Source of the DNA: Burkholderiales bacterium
Lineage (GTDB): Bacteria > Pseudomonadota > Gammaproteobacteria > Burkholderiales > Casimicrobiaceae
Reading direction: 5' to 3'
DNA: 39,332 nt
NCBI GenBank assembly: GCA_025927765.1
Contig: JAICKU010000031.1
Coordinates: 1-39,332, forward strand
Shown piece by piece: positions 12,306-19,388 of the stretch (position 1 is the first letter of the stretch; each line of letters starts with the position of its first letter). The translations under genes were made by a program, and so were the position numbers. The notes below the pieces were generated by a model. It was not told the DNA's origin and did not search any database. It saw nothing but the letters and a program-made list of their open reading frames with translations.

Positions 12306-13676
12306 CTACTTCGACGCCTGCATTTCGCGCAGGAATGCGCTGCGATCCTGCGTGCCGATGTGCTGTGCGACGAGCTCGACGAACTCGGCGCAGTCGCGCG
12401 CCTCGCGCGCCGCGTTGCGCGCCACGACGCGGGCGATGGGCCCGATGTAGACGGCGAGGCGCGATGTCGTGTGCTCGATGAACGCCGGCTCCAGCGGGCG
12501 CGACGCGTCTTGCGTCGGTGGCCGGGAAGCCGTGCTCGCGCCGCCCGTGCGCAGCGGCGCAGCCGCCGCGTGACTGCCGCTCGCCTGCACCGGCTGGGTG
12601 TCGGATGTGAAGCGCTCGCGCTCGCGCGCGTCGCCGATGTGCGTGCCGAGCATCGCACGCAGTTCGCGCACGTCGTGCGCGCGCGTCGCCGCCTGCCGCA
12701 CGAGAATGCGCGCCAGGGGACCGACGTGGCGGACGATCTGCCGCTCGATCGTCGCGAGCGTCGCGTCGTCGAACGCGGTGCGCGTGGGTTCGGCGAGCGG
12801 CACGTCGGTGAGATTGACGAGCGTCGGCTCGCCGCCGCCCGCAAGCGGCGCTTCTCCCGCCAGCGCCTGACGCAGCGCGGCCGCGAACGTGCGCGCATCG
12901 GCGAAGCGGTCGGCCGGATCCTTCGCGAGCGCCCGGTCGATGAGCGCGTCGAGCGCGGGCGGCACGGGCATTGTCGCGAGCTCCGAGGCCGGCCGGTGCC
13001 GCTCGTGGCAGATGCGGTACGCGATCGCCTCCATCGAGCCGTCGAACGGCCGCGTGCGGGTCAGAAGCTCGTAGAGCACGACGCCGACGCTGAAGAGATC
13101 CGAGCGCGCATCCGTCGCGAGCCCGCGGCATTGCTCGGGCGACATGTACGACGGCGTGCCCATCACCATGCCGGTCAGCGTGAGCGTCGTGGCATCGATG
13201 CGCGCGATGCCGAAGTCGGCGACCTTCAGCGTGCCCGTCGGCGTGAGGATCAGGTTCGCCGGCTTCACGTCGCGATGCACGACCCCCTGCGCGTGTGCAA
13301 ACGCGAGCGCGTCGAGCAGCTGCGTGACGATCGCCGAGATCTGCCCGAGCGTGAAGTGCGCCCGGCGGTTCAGGTACTCGCGCAGGCCCGCGCCGTCGAC
13401 GAATTCCATCGCGATGTACGCGACGGCGTCGTCCTCGCCGTATTCGTAGATGGCGACGATGTTGGGGTGGTGCAGGCGTCCGGCGGCGCGCGCCTCGTTG
13501 CGAAAGCGCGCCATGAACTGCGCGGCGAGTTCCGCGTCGAGCACGTCCTTGCGCACGGTCTTGATCGCCACCGAGCGCTCGATGTGCGGGTCGCGCGCCT
13601 TGTAGACGATGCCCATCGCGCCCTTGCCGAGCACCGCCTCGACTTCATACTTGCCGAGCCTGTCGGGCTGGATCAC
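12306..13676 (-). CDS. Soluble Hanks-type Ser/Thr protein kinase with two C-terminal repeats
   Basis: 456 residues. Kinase domain ~9-270: GKGAMGIVYKA (glycine loop), Lys39 (VAIKT), HRDVKPANL with catalytic Asp136, DFGIAR with Asp154, GTPSYMSPEQ (activation loop) and SDLFSVGVVLYELLT. No membrane segment follows, so it is cytosolic and lacks PASTA or another sensor. The C-terminal part holds two related ~50-residue segments, about 307-356 (IERQIVRHVGPLARILVRQAA) and 400-449 (TTSRLAVYIGPIARVVARNAA), each ending in a GTHIGD/AQHIGT-type turn, joined by a low-complexity linker. GTG 13676 overlaps the TGA of the haem-sensor gene (GTGA), so the two are translationally coupled. The divergent cyclase has an FHA domain that could read its phosphothreonines. 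Confidence 0.92.
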   Translation of the reverse strand: MIQPDRLGKYEVEAVLGKGAMGIVYKARDPHIERSVAIKTVRKDVLDAELAAQFMARFRNEARAAGRLHHPNIVAIYEYGEDDAVAYIAMEFVDGAGLREYLNRRAHFTLGQISAIVTQLLDALAFAHAQGVVHRDVKPANLILTPTGTLKVADFGIARIDATTLTLTGMVMGTPSYMSPEQCRGLATDARSDLFSVGVVLYELLTRTRPFDGSMEAIAYRICHERHRPASELATMPVPPALDALIDRALAKDPADRFADARTFAAALRQALAGEAPLAGGGEPTLVNLTDVPLAEPTRTAFDDATLATIERQIVRHVGPLARILVRQAATRAHDVRELRAMLGTHIGDARERERFTSDTQPVQASGSHAAAAPLRTGGASTASRPPTQDASRPLEPAFIEHTTSRLAVYIGPIARVVARNAAREARDCAEFVELVAQHIGTQDRSAFLREMQASK

Positions 13677-14542
13677 GACTCGAGCATCTTCATCGCCTGC
13701 ACGAGGCTCGTCTTCATGCGGCCGATCGCCTCGGTCAGCACGCCGATCTCGTCGCGGCTGCGCGCCTTGAACTCGCTCGCGTCCATGTGCCCGAGGCTCA
13801 CCTGGTCGGCGGCCTTCGCGAGGCGCGTGACGCGCCGGATGACCATCACGTGCAGCATCGCGTCGAGGAGCAGGAACGTGACGATGAACACGCCTGCGAG
13901 CGACAGCATGAACGTGCGGAAGGTCTGGTTCGCGCGCGCTATGGGCACCGACATCGGCACCGACACCACCTGCGCGCCGATCACCTCGTTCATCTTCCAG
14001 CCGAAGCCGTTCGCCGGTCCGTAGAGGTCGACCATCGTCTTCGGCGCGACCTCGATGGAGCTGTGGCAGACGAGGCACGTGCCGGTCGCCTGGATCGGCC
14101 GCGCGAGGTAGAGCGCACGACCCGTCGGCGTATCGCGCTCGCCGACGACCTCCTTGTTGTCAGGCGACGCGCGGAACACGTTGACGATGTCGGCCTCCCA
14201 GTCGCTCGCGCGGTCGCGCGGGTTCGTCGGGTTGAGCGTCGCCTCCTTGTAGACGTAATCCGGATGCTTCTTGCGCATCTCGTTGAAGAGCTCGGTCGCC
14301 GCATACGCGGGCACCGTCTGCGGCAGGAACACGTACTTGAGCTGCGTGTCGAGCAGCGGCTTCACCTGCGCCGTGGTGTACGTGCGCGACGACAACGCGG
14401 CTTCCATCATGAGGCGCGCGTTCTGCACGATCTCCTCGCGCGCGTTCGCCTGCAGCACGCGCCACGACACGACGCCCGCGATGGCGAATCCCAGCAGGAA
14501 GATGCCGAAGAGCAGGAGGTTGAACTTCCAGATCAGTTTCAT
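13673..14542 (-). CDS. Membrane sensor: Tll0287-like (DUF3365) domain with CxxCH haem site plus HAMP
   Basis: 289 residues. TM1 (8-30) is followed by a periplasmic Tll0287-like domain. Cys156-Leu-Val-Cys159-His160 is a c-type haem attachment motif. Then come TM2 (~210-232) and a cytoplasmic HAMP-like segment (233-285, RRVTRLAKAADQVSLGHMDASEF, RSRDEIGVLTEAIGRM), with no output domain after it. The sequence ends with the stop that overlaps the Ser/Thr kinase start, so the kinase is the likely output partner, in effect a split receptor kinase (inference). Periplasmic c-haem domains of this sort are thought to sense redox state or small gases. It follows the FecR-domain gene by 15 bases. Confidence 0.87.
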   Translation of the reverse strand: MKLIWKFNLLLFGIFLLGFAIAGVVSWRVLQANAREEIVQNARLMMEAALSSRTYTTAQVKPLLDTQLKYVFLPQTVPAYAATELFNEMRKKHPDYVYKEATLNPTNPRDRASDWEADIVNVFRASPDNKEVVGERDTPTGRALYLARPIQATGTCLVCHSSIEVAPKTMVDLYGPANGFGWKMNEVIGAQVVSVPMSVPIARANQTFRTFMLSLAGVFIVTFLLLDAMLHVMVIRRVTRLAKAADQVSLGHMDASEFKARSRDEIGVLTEAIGRMKTSLVQAMKMLES

Positions 14543-14557
14543 GGCTTCCGCATCCGT

Positions 14558-15340
14558 TCAGGGTTCACGCCGCCCGACATGCGACAAGCGCCGCGCGAGC
14601 GCGGATTTCGTCGCGCCGGTGAGCCACGGCTCGGCTTCTTCCGCGTTGATCGTACGACCCGCGTCGAGCGGCGGCGCCGGCGCGTCGAAACGCTTGACGA
14701 GGATCGGCAGCGGGTCGCGCAATTGCGGCGGCATCGCCGTGACGAACGCGCGCGGCGCGCGATCGTCGGTGGTCGGCACCCGCGTCCGCTCGCGCGCCCA
14801 GTACTCGCCCTCGGGCGTTTCGTGCACGGCCGCCCTGCCCCGCATCGCCGAGGCCGTGGCCGTCGCACCGCCGCGCTCGATGAACATTTCCGAGCGTGCG
14901 GCGTCGTCGTGCACGACGGCGATGCCGTCGGTCACCCGCACGACGGCATTGGGCAGCGTCAGCACCATCGGTACGCCCTTCGGCGTATCCGACAGCTTGA
15001 ACCAGCCGCGCAGCAATGTGAATTCGTGCGCACGGTGCGCGCCCGTCGCCGATCCGAGCGCGGTTACGTAGGCGAGCGCCGGTCCGGTGATGCGCAGGAC
15101 CTCGCCTTGCGGCAGCTCGAGCTGCACTTCGCCGTGCTCGCCGGCGTCCACGATGTCGCCGTTCTCGACGCTCGCGCCCGGCTCCAGCCGATACCACGTC
15201 ACGCCGCGCAGCACGCGTGCGGGCGCATCGGCGATCGTGTAGACCGCCCGCCCGGCCGCGCCCGCGACCGGGATCGCGAGCATGGCGGCGAGCAGCGTCG
15301 CGGCACAGCCGAGGTTGCGCCAGGGCAATGTCGAAATCAT
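14558..15340 (-). CDS. Secreted FecR-domain protein
   Basis: 260 residues. The signal peptide (CAATLLAAMLAIPVAGAAG) is followed by GASVENGDIVDAGEHGEVQLELPQGEVLRITGPALAYV and GWFKLSDTPKGVPMVLTLPNAVVRVTDGIAVVH, a FecR-type beta-sandwich. Unlike true FecR it has no cytoplasmic anti-sigma N-terminus and no sigma factor nearby. My recollection is that such FecR-domain proteins often travel with cyclase, FHA or kinase genes. ATG 15340 lies inside the second-transcribed copy of a tandem duplication (15319-15392). In frame, the ORF extends 25 codons further upstream, but those codons are the duplicated leader read out of phase, so the signal-peptide Met is preferred. First gene of the FecR, haem sensor, Ser/Thr kinase operon. 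Confidence 0.8.
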   Translation of the reverse strand: MISTLPWRNLGCAATLLAAMLAIPVAGAAGRAVYTIADAPARVLRGVTWYRLEPGASVENGDIVDAGEHGEVQLELPQGEVLRITGPALAYVTALGSATGAHRAHEFTLLRGWFKLSDTPKGVPMVLTLPNAVVRVTDGIAVVHDDAARSEMFIERGGATATASAMRGRAAVHETPEGEYWARERTRVPTTDDRAPRAFVTAMPPQLRDPLPILVKRFDAPAPPLDAGRTINAEEAEPWLTGATKSALARRLSHVGRREP

Positions 15341-15392
15341 CGGCGCCGATACTAAGGCCAGGGCAATGTCGAAATCATCGGCGCCGATACTA
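15319..15392. repeat. Tandem 36-bp direct repeat (period 38) across the FecR-gene start
   Basis: Bases 15319-15354 and 15357-15392 are identical over 36 positions, separated by 2 bases. Each copy contains the 12-base palindrome ATCGGCGCCGAT (15339-15350 and 15377-15388), the minus-strand start ATGATTTCG and a TAGTAT patch. The upstream (right-hand) copy therefore encodes a mini-ORF, MISTLPWP, stopping at 15352, that mimics the first seven codons of the real protein. Confidence 0.9.
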
Positions 15393-15424
15393 GGCTTTCG
15401 CCTCCTTTGCCGCAAACGCCCGGC

Positions 15425-15454
15425 GTGTCAGCCGAGCGCCCGCGCTCGTATACT
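15425..15454 (+). promoter_or_regulatory. Probable sigma70 promoter of the cyclase-FHA gene
   Basis: GTGTCA (15425-15430), an 18-base spacer and TATACT (15449-15454, 5/6 to consensus). A start near 15461 would leave a ~26-base leader before GTG 15487. Confidence 0.5.
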
Positions 15455-15486
15455 CGCCGCTCCGTCTTTCCTTTGCCCAGGACACC

Positions 15487-16362
15487 GTGACGCCCGACCT
15501 CGCCGTGCTCTTCGCCGACGTCGCCGGCAGCACCCATCTCTACGAGACGCTCGGGGACGAGCGCGCGCTCGCGACCGTCGGACGCTCGGTCGCCGCGATG
15601 GGCGACGCCTGCCTCGCACAAGGTGGGCGCGTGGTCAAGACGATCGGCGACGAAGTGATGGCGGTGTTCGCGACGGCGGACGCCGCCGCGCAGGCAGCGA
15701 TCGCGATGCAGGCGCGGATGGCCGCCGAGACCGACGCAAGCGAGCGCGTGGCGATCCGCGTGGGCTTCCACGCCGGCCCTGCGATCGAGCGCGATGGCGA
15801 CGTGTTCGGCGACTCGGTCAACGTCGCGGCACGGCTCGTGGGCCTCGCACGCGCGTCACAGGTGATGACGTCGAAGGCGAGCGCGTCACGGCTCGCGCCG
15901 TGGCTGCGCGCACGCACGCGCGCACTCGGCGCGCTGGCCATCAAGGGGAAGCTCGACGACCTCGACGTGTGCGAGCTCTTGTGGCAGGACACCAACGACG
16001 ACCTGACGACGCTGTCGACACGCATCGAGGCGCCGCTCGCGTGCATGCGCCTCCGCCACGGCGCGCGCGAGATCGTGCTGGGCAACGGGATGCGCGCGCT
16101 CGCGTTCGGCCGCGATCCTCAGAACGACGTGGTGATCGCCGACCGCCTCGCGTCGCGCATGCACGCGCGCATCGAGCGGCGGCGCGATCGTTTCGTGCTC
16201 GTCGACCACAGCTCGAACGGCACGTTCGTCACGCGCGAGGGCGAGCCCGAATTGCGTTTGAGGCGCGAGGAGCTCGTGCTGCGCGGGCGTGGCCGAATAA
16301 GCTTCGGCCATGCGCACGCGGCCGATGCCGGCGAGATCGTCGAGTTCGACTGCGAACCCTAG
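15487..16362 (+). CDS. Class III adenylate cyclase with C-terminal FHA domain
   Basis: 291 residues, no membrane segment. The cyclase domain (~5-175) has metal-binding Asp11 (LFADVAGST) and Asp55 (KTIGDEVMAVF), purine-selecting Lys51 and Asp109, and transition-state Asn112/Arg116 (GDSVNVAARL). The Lys/Asp pair predicts ATP rather than GTP. The FHA domain (~190-285) has AFGRDPQNDVVIAD, SRMHARIERR and VDHSSNGTFV, which supply the Arg, Ser-x-x-His and Asn-Gly residues that hold phosphothreonine. AGGA five bases before GTG 15487 supports the start. It diverges from the FecR, haem-sensor and Ser/Thr kinase operon, so phosphorylation-dependent control of cAMP synthesis is a natural hypothesis. It ends two bases from the convergent LigD gene. 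Confidence 0.92.
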   Translation: MTPDLAVLFADVAGSTHLYETLGDERALATVGRSVAAMGDACLAQGGRVVKTIGDEVMAVFATADAAAQAAIAMQARMAAETDASERVAIRVGFHAGPAIERDGDVFGDSVNVAARLVGLARASQVMTSKASASRLAPWLRARTRALGALAIKGKLDDLDVCELLWQDTNDDLTTLSTRIEAPLACMRLRHGAREIVLGNGMRALAFGRDPQNDVVIADRLASRMHARIERRRDRFVLVDHSSNGTFVTREGEPELRLRREELVLRGRGRISFGHAHAADAGEIVEFDCEP

Positions 16363-16364
16363 AA

Positions 16365-17243
16365 TCAGGCGTGCACCGCGCGGCGCATCGATGCCGACAG
16401 CGTCTGCCGCGAATGCTCGTAGTCGGCCCACGGGTCGTGGCGATGCGCGAGCGTGTCGACCGCGTTGTCGATGTTGAAGTGGTCGCCGCGCACGTCGCGG
16501 TCGAGCTCGTCGAACGCAATCGGCATCGACACCGGCAGGCCAGGCCGCGCGCGCAGCGAATACGCGGCCACCGCGGTGGCGCCTTCCGCATTGCGCAGGT
16601 AGTCGACGTACACGCGGCCGGGACGCGCCTCGCGTGCAGCCTTCGCGGTGAAGAGCGAAGGTGCCGCGCCCACGAGCGCGTCGGCGAGACCGCGCGCGAA
16701 TTCGCGGATCTCGAGCCACGTGTGGCGGCGCGTGATCGGCAGCACGAAATGCAGCCCCTTGCCGCCGGTGGTCTTCACGAACCATTTGAGACCGAGCCGG
16801 TCGAGCAGCGCGTGCATCTGGCCGGCGGCTTCGCGCACCAGACGCCATGGCAGCGAGCCGTCGGGATCGAGGTCGAGCGTGATGCGATCGGGACGCTCGA
16901 GCCGCGGGAAGCTCGCGCCCCACGTGTGGAACTCGTACGTGCCGTTCTGCACGGCGCGCACGACGTCGGCGATGTCGGCCACGCGCATGAACGGCGGCGA
17001 ATCGTCGAGATCGGCACGCGGCCCGCGCGACGGATGCTTCTGAAAGAAGCAGTCGTCGAAGCGGCCTTCCATGCATTTGACGACCGCGATGGGACGCGGC
17101 GCGAGCTGCGGCATCAGCCATGCGGCCACAAGCTCGTGGTAACGCACGACGTCGAGCTTCGTATGGCCGGGCGCCTCGACGATCGGCCGCTCCGGATGGC
17201 TGATCGCGATGCCGGCAATGCGCGGTGAACCGGGGGAAAGCAT
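16365..17243 (-). CDS. Stand-alone LigD-type polymerase (primase-polymerase) domain protein
   Basis: 292 residues, only the LigD polymerase (AEP superfamily) domain. Motifs: AVVKCMEGRFDDCFFQKH, GTYEFHTWGAS, DLDPD with metal ligands Asp124/Asp126, LKWFVKTTGGKGLHFVLPI, and RVYVDYLRNAEGATAVAAYSLRARPGLPVSMPI. In multidomain LigD this module fills gaps and adds ribonucleotides during non-homologous end joining. Here no ATP-dependent ligase, phosphoesterase module or Ku lies in the window. Separate-gene versions exist in Proteobacteria, so this need not be a broken LigD. Function (NHEJ or another repair) is therefore left open. Confidence 0.9.
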   Translation of the reverse strand: MLSPGSPRIAGIAISHPERPIVEAPGHTKLDVVRYHELVAAWLMPQLAPRPIAVVKCMEGRFDDCFFQKHPSRGPRADLDDSPPFMRVADIADVVRAVQNGTYEFHTWGASFPRLERPDRITLDLDPDGSLPWRLVREAAGQMHALLDRLGLKWFVKTTGGKGLHFVLPITRRHTWLEIREFARGLADALVGAAPSLFTAKAAREARPGRVYVDYLRNAEGATAVAAYSLRARPGLPVSMPIAFDELDRDVRGDHFNIDNAVDTLAHRHDPWADYEHSRQTLSASMRRAVHA

Positions 17244-17435
17244 CGATGAGCGATCGTTTCAAGACGAACGCATTGCGGCGCGCAAGCGTCGTACCATGCG
17301 CTTTTCGCGGCGCGATTCAGGTACTTGCGGATGCTCTCCGAGCCTTCTCGCGCAAGGTTTACCGGAGCCGCCCGGCACAATTTGCCGTCCCCCCGGGCGC
17401 GGCGTGAACGTCGGCGCGCGGTTTCGCTCTACACT

Positions 17436-17452
17436 CGAAGATTCTTCGGAGG
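17436..17452 (+). promoter_or_regulatory. Ribosome site deciding the 17463 start, with abutting mini-hairpin
   Basis: GGAGG (17448-17452) is 10 bases from ATG 17463 but only one base from ATG 17454, so 17463 is chosen. CGAAG-ATT-CTTCG (17436-17448) forms a 5-bp hairpin touching the first G of the site. Confidence 0.45.
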
Positions 17453-17462
17453 AATGACCACC

Positions 17463-17867
17463 ATGGCAACCGATCCCGGTGCACGTGCCGTCGACGCGGC
17501 GATGGACGAAACGTCGCTTTACCGCGAAGAGATCTACACCGACCGCAGGATCGGCACGTTGCGCGTGCTGCTGCCGGTCAAGTCCGACGGAAGCGCCGAC
17601 ACCGCGCGGCCCACCGTCTACCAGGGGGAAGCGCAGCTGATGACGAACGTGGGCCCGCTACCCGTCAGCTTCGACATCGAGGCCACGAGCCTCGCCGACG
17701 CCGTCGCGAAGTACGGCGAAGCGACGAAGGCCGGCATCGAACGGGCGATGCGCGAGCTGCAGGAGATGCGGCGACAGGCATCGTCGTCGATCGTACTGCC
17801 GCCGGCAGGCGCGTCGCTCGGCCCCGGCGGTACGCTGTCCGGCGGAGGCAAGATCCAGATCCCGTAG
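17463..17867 (+). CDS. Conserved hypothetical cytoplasmic protein
   Basis: 134 residues, no signal peptide or membrane segment. The conserved-looking core is LYREEIYTDRRIGTLRVLLPVKSDGSAD, VYQGEAQLMTNVGPLPVSFDIEATSLADAVAKYGEATKAGIERAMRELQEMRR, ending in a Gly-rich tail (SLGPGGTLSGGGKIQIP). I recall similar proteins in many betaproteobacteria without an assigned function. The beta-strand region followed by a long amphipathic helix and the C-terminal Gly-rich extension are all that can be said. The start is set by GGAGG at 17448. It precedes the GST gene by 70 bases, possibly in the same unit. Confidence 0.75.
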   Translation: MATDPGARAVDAAMDETSLYREEIYTDRRIGTLRVLLPVKSDGSADTARPTVYQGEAQLMTNVGPLPVSFDIEATSLADAVAKYGEATKAGIERAMRELQEMRRQASSSIVLPPAGASLGPGGTLSGGGKIQIP

Positions 17868-17937
17868 CGCGCGGATCTGTCGCGCGGCGCCCGAGGTCCA
17901 ACGTCGGTCGAACCTCGAACTGACAAGGAGACCTCGG

Positions 17938-18534
17938 ATGAAGCTCTACTACGCGCCGGGCGCATGCTCGCTCGCCAGCCACATCGCGCTCGAAGCCGTC
18001 GGCGTGCCCTACGAGCTCGTCCGCGTCGACCTCCGCGAGCACAAGACTGCATCGGGGCAGGACTATTACGCGATCAACGCCAAGGGCTACGTGCCCGCCC
18101 TCGAGCTCGACGACGGCGAGCGGCTGACCGAAAACGCCGTCGTCCTCCAATACATCGCCGACCGCAAGCCGGGCACGATCGCGCCGGCCTTCGGCGGCAT
18201 GCCGCGCTACCACGTGATGGAGTGGCTCAACTTCATCGCGACCGAATTGCACAAGGGCGTGGGCCCGTTGTGGAAGCCCAGCACGACGGAGTCGCAGCGG
18301 ATGGACGTGCTGCAGGCGCTCGGGCGGCGCCTCGATTACATCGCGAATGCGCTGCGCGATCGCAAATTCCTGTCCGGCGAGCAATTCACGATCGCGGACG
18401 CTTACCTGTTCACGATCCTCAACTGGCGCAAGGCGCTGCGCTTCGATCTCGATCGCTGGCCCGCAATCGCCCAGTACCAGGATCGCGTCGGCGCATTGCC
18501 GGCGGTACAGAAAGCGATGGCGGCGGAGGCCTGA
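17938..18534 (+). CDS. Beta-class glutathione S-transferase
   Basis: 198 residues. The N-terminal thioredoxin-fold domain begins MKLYYAPGACSLASHIALEAVG, with Cys10 as the beta-class catalytic cysteine, then GYVPALELDDGERLTENAVVLQYIAD (cis-Pro and Glu-Asn glutathione contacts). The C-terminal helical domain includes FLSGEQFTIADAYLFTILNW, with the N-capping box Asp. It conjugates glutathione to electrophiles or handles mixed disulfides in the cytosol. AAGGAG eight bases before ATG 17938. No special genetic partner. Confidence 0.93.
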   Translation: MKLYYAPGACSLASHIALEAVGVPYELVRVDLREHKTASGQDYYAINAKGYVPALELDDGERLTENAVVLQYIADRKPGTIAPAFGGMPRYHVMEWLNFIATELHKGVGPLWKPSTTESQRMDVLQALGRRLDYIANALRDRKFLSGEQFTIADAYLFTILNWRKALRFDLDRWPAIAQYQDRVGALPAVQKAMAAEA

Positions 18535-18549
18535 CGCTTACCCCCTCGC

Positions 18550-18576
18550 TTGTCAGGAAATCGCCGACGCGATAAT
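18550..18576 (+). promoter_or_regulatory. Candidate sigma70 promoter for the lipoprotein gene
   Basis: TTGTCA (18550-18555) and GATAAT (18571-18576), each 5/6 to consensus, but the spacer is only 15 bases. It lies between the GST stop and the lipoprotein at 18644. Confidence 0.35.
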
Positions 18577-18643
18577 CGGCCCGCTGCCGATCCAAGCGCT
18601 CGCACTCGGCGCCTAAACTGGCACGACATTCGCGGAGGTGAAG

Positions 18644-19084
18644 ATGAAGGTGCGTGCAGTCGGGGTGTTGGTCGTCGCGTTCGCCGCGCTGCTCGGCGGT
18701 TGCGCCTATCCCGAGCCCTATCCCGTCTACGGCCGCCCCGTCGTCGCGCAGCGCACCGAGTATGGCGTCGTGGAAGCCATCGAGATGTATCGCGGCGGCA
18801 ACAACGCGCCGATCGGCCTCGGCGCGATCATCGGCGGCGTGGCCGGCGGCATCATCGGCCATCAATTCGGCGGCGGCAGCGGCAACACGGCGGCCACGAT
18901 TGCCGGCGCAATCGCGGGCGGCGCCATCGGCAACCAGGTCGAGCGAACGCAGGCCGGCGAGCGCTTTCGCGTGATCGTGCGCCTCGATTCGGGCGGCTCG
19001 GTCGCGCTCGATCAGGTGGGTCAGGGCGAGTTGCGCGTCGGCGATCGCGTGCGCATCGTCAACGGGCGCGTCTACCGGATGTGA
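18644..19084 (+). CDS. Glycine-zipper 2TM outer-membrane lipoprotein (SlyB/Pcp-like)
   Basis: 146 residues. A lipoprotein signal peptide ends in the lipobox LLGGC with Cys20. The centre holds a glycine-zipper repeat, GLGAIIGGVAGGIIGHQFGGG and AATIAGAIAGGAIGNQVE, the Rick_17kDa/2TM hallmark. The C-terminal beta-rich part (FRVIVRLDSGGSVALDQ, LRVGDRVRIVNGRVYRM) matches the SlyB C-terminus. Such proteins stabilise the outer membrane and are often induced by envelope stress. GGAGG five bases before ATG 18644 fixes the start; the GTG at 18638 overlaps the ribosome site. Confidence 0.9.
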   Translation: MKVRAVGVLVVAFAALLGGCAYPEPYPVYGRPVVAQRTEYGVVEAIEMYRGGNNAPIGLGAIIGGVAGGIIGHQFGGGSGNTAATIAGAIAGGAIGNQVERTQAGERFRVIVRLDSGGSVALDQVGQGELRVGDRVRIVNGRVYRM

Positions 19085-19129
19085 ACGGCACCATCGCAGG
19101 GCACGTCTAACGACGAGAAGGAGGACGAT

Positions 19130-19324
19130 ATGGCACAACCGACCGACATCGAACGCAGGCACATCGAATGGCCCGCGACGCCGGGTGATTCCTGCGCGTT
19201 CCCCCTCGTCGACACGCCCGAGGATCACGGCGCGGACGCGCTGATCGACTGGATCGAGGATTGCGAAGTGCCGGCGCGCTTCATTCCCGACTGGGCCGAC
19301 GAACCGGTCAGGAACGCCGCCTGA
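19130..19324 (+). CDS. Small acidic protein of unknown function (64 aa)
   Basis: An AGGAGG-type ribosome site precedes ATG 19130 at good spacing and a terminator follows 17 bases after the stop, so this is a real small gene. The protein is acidic, with Trp and Pro scattered (IEWPATPGDSCAFPLVDTP, ALIDWIEDCEVPARFIPDW) and two cysteines about 25 residues apart. No signal peptide, membrane segment or recognised domain. Cytoplasmic; function unknown. Confidence 0.65.
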   Translation: MAQPTDIERRHIEWPATPGDSCAFPLVDTPEDHGADALIDWIEDCEVPARFIPDWADEPVRNAA

Positions 19325-19341
19325 CCCTCCGATTCCGACGC

Positions 19342-19373
19342 AAAAAGGCGGCCGAAGCAGGGCCGCTTTTTTT
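19342..19373. terminator. Bidirectional rho-independent terminator
   Basis: GCGGCC (19348-19353), 7-base loop and GGCCGC (19361-19366) are followed by seven T and preceded by five A, so it works on both strands. It separates the small acidic gene from the convergent UPF0149 gene. Confidence 0.88.
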
Positions 19374-19388
19374 GTCGTGAACTGGCGT

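Noticed and set aside
15341-15415. N-terminal extension of the FecR protein (start at 15415)
   Set aside because: The extra 25 residues are the duplicated leader read out of phase and would bury the signal peptide.
18619-18633. Sigma54-like element (TGGCAC-N5-TCGC, GG/GC 10 bases apart) before the lipoprotein gene
   Set aside because: The transcription start would fall at about 18645, inside the start codon, and would remove the ribosome site. Coincidental match.
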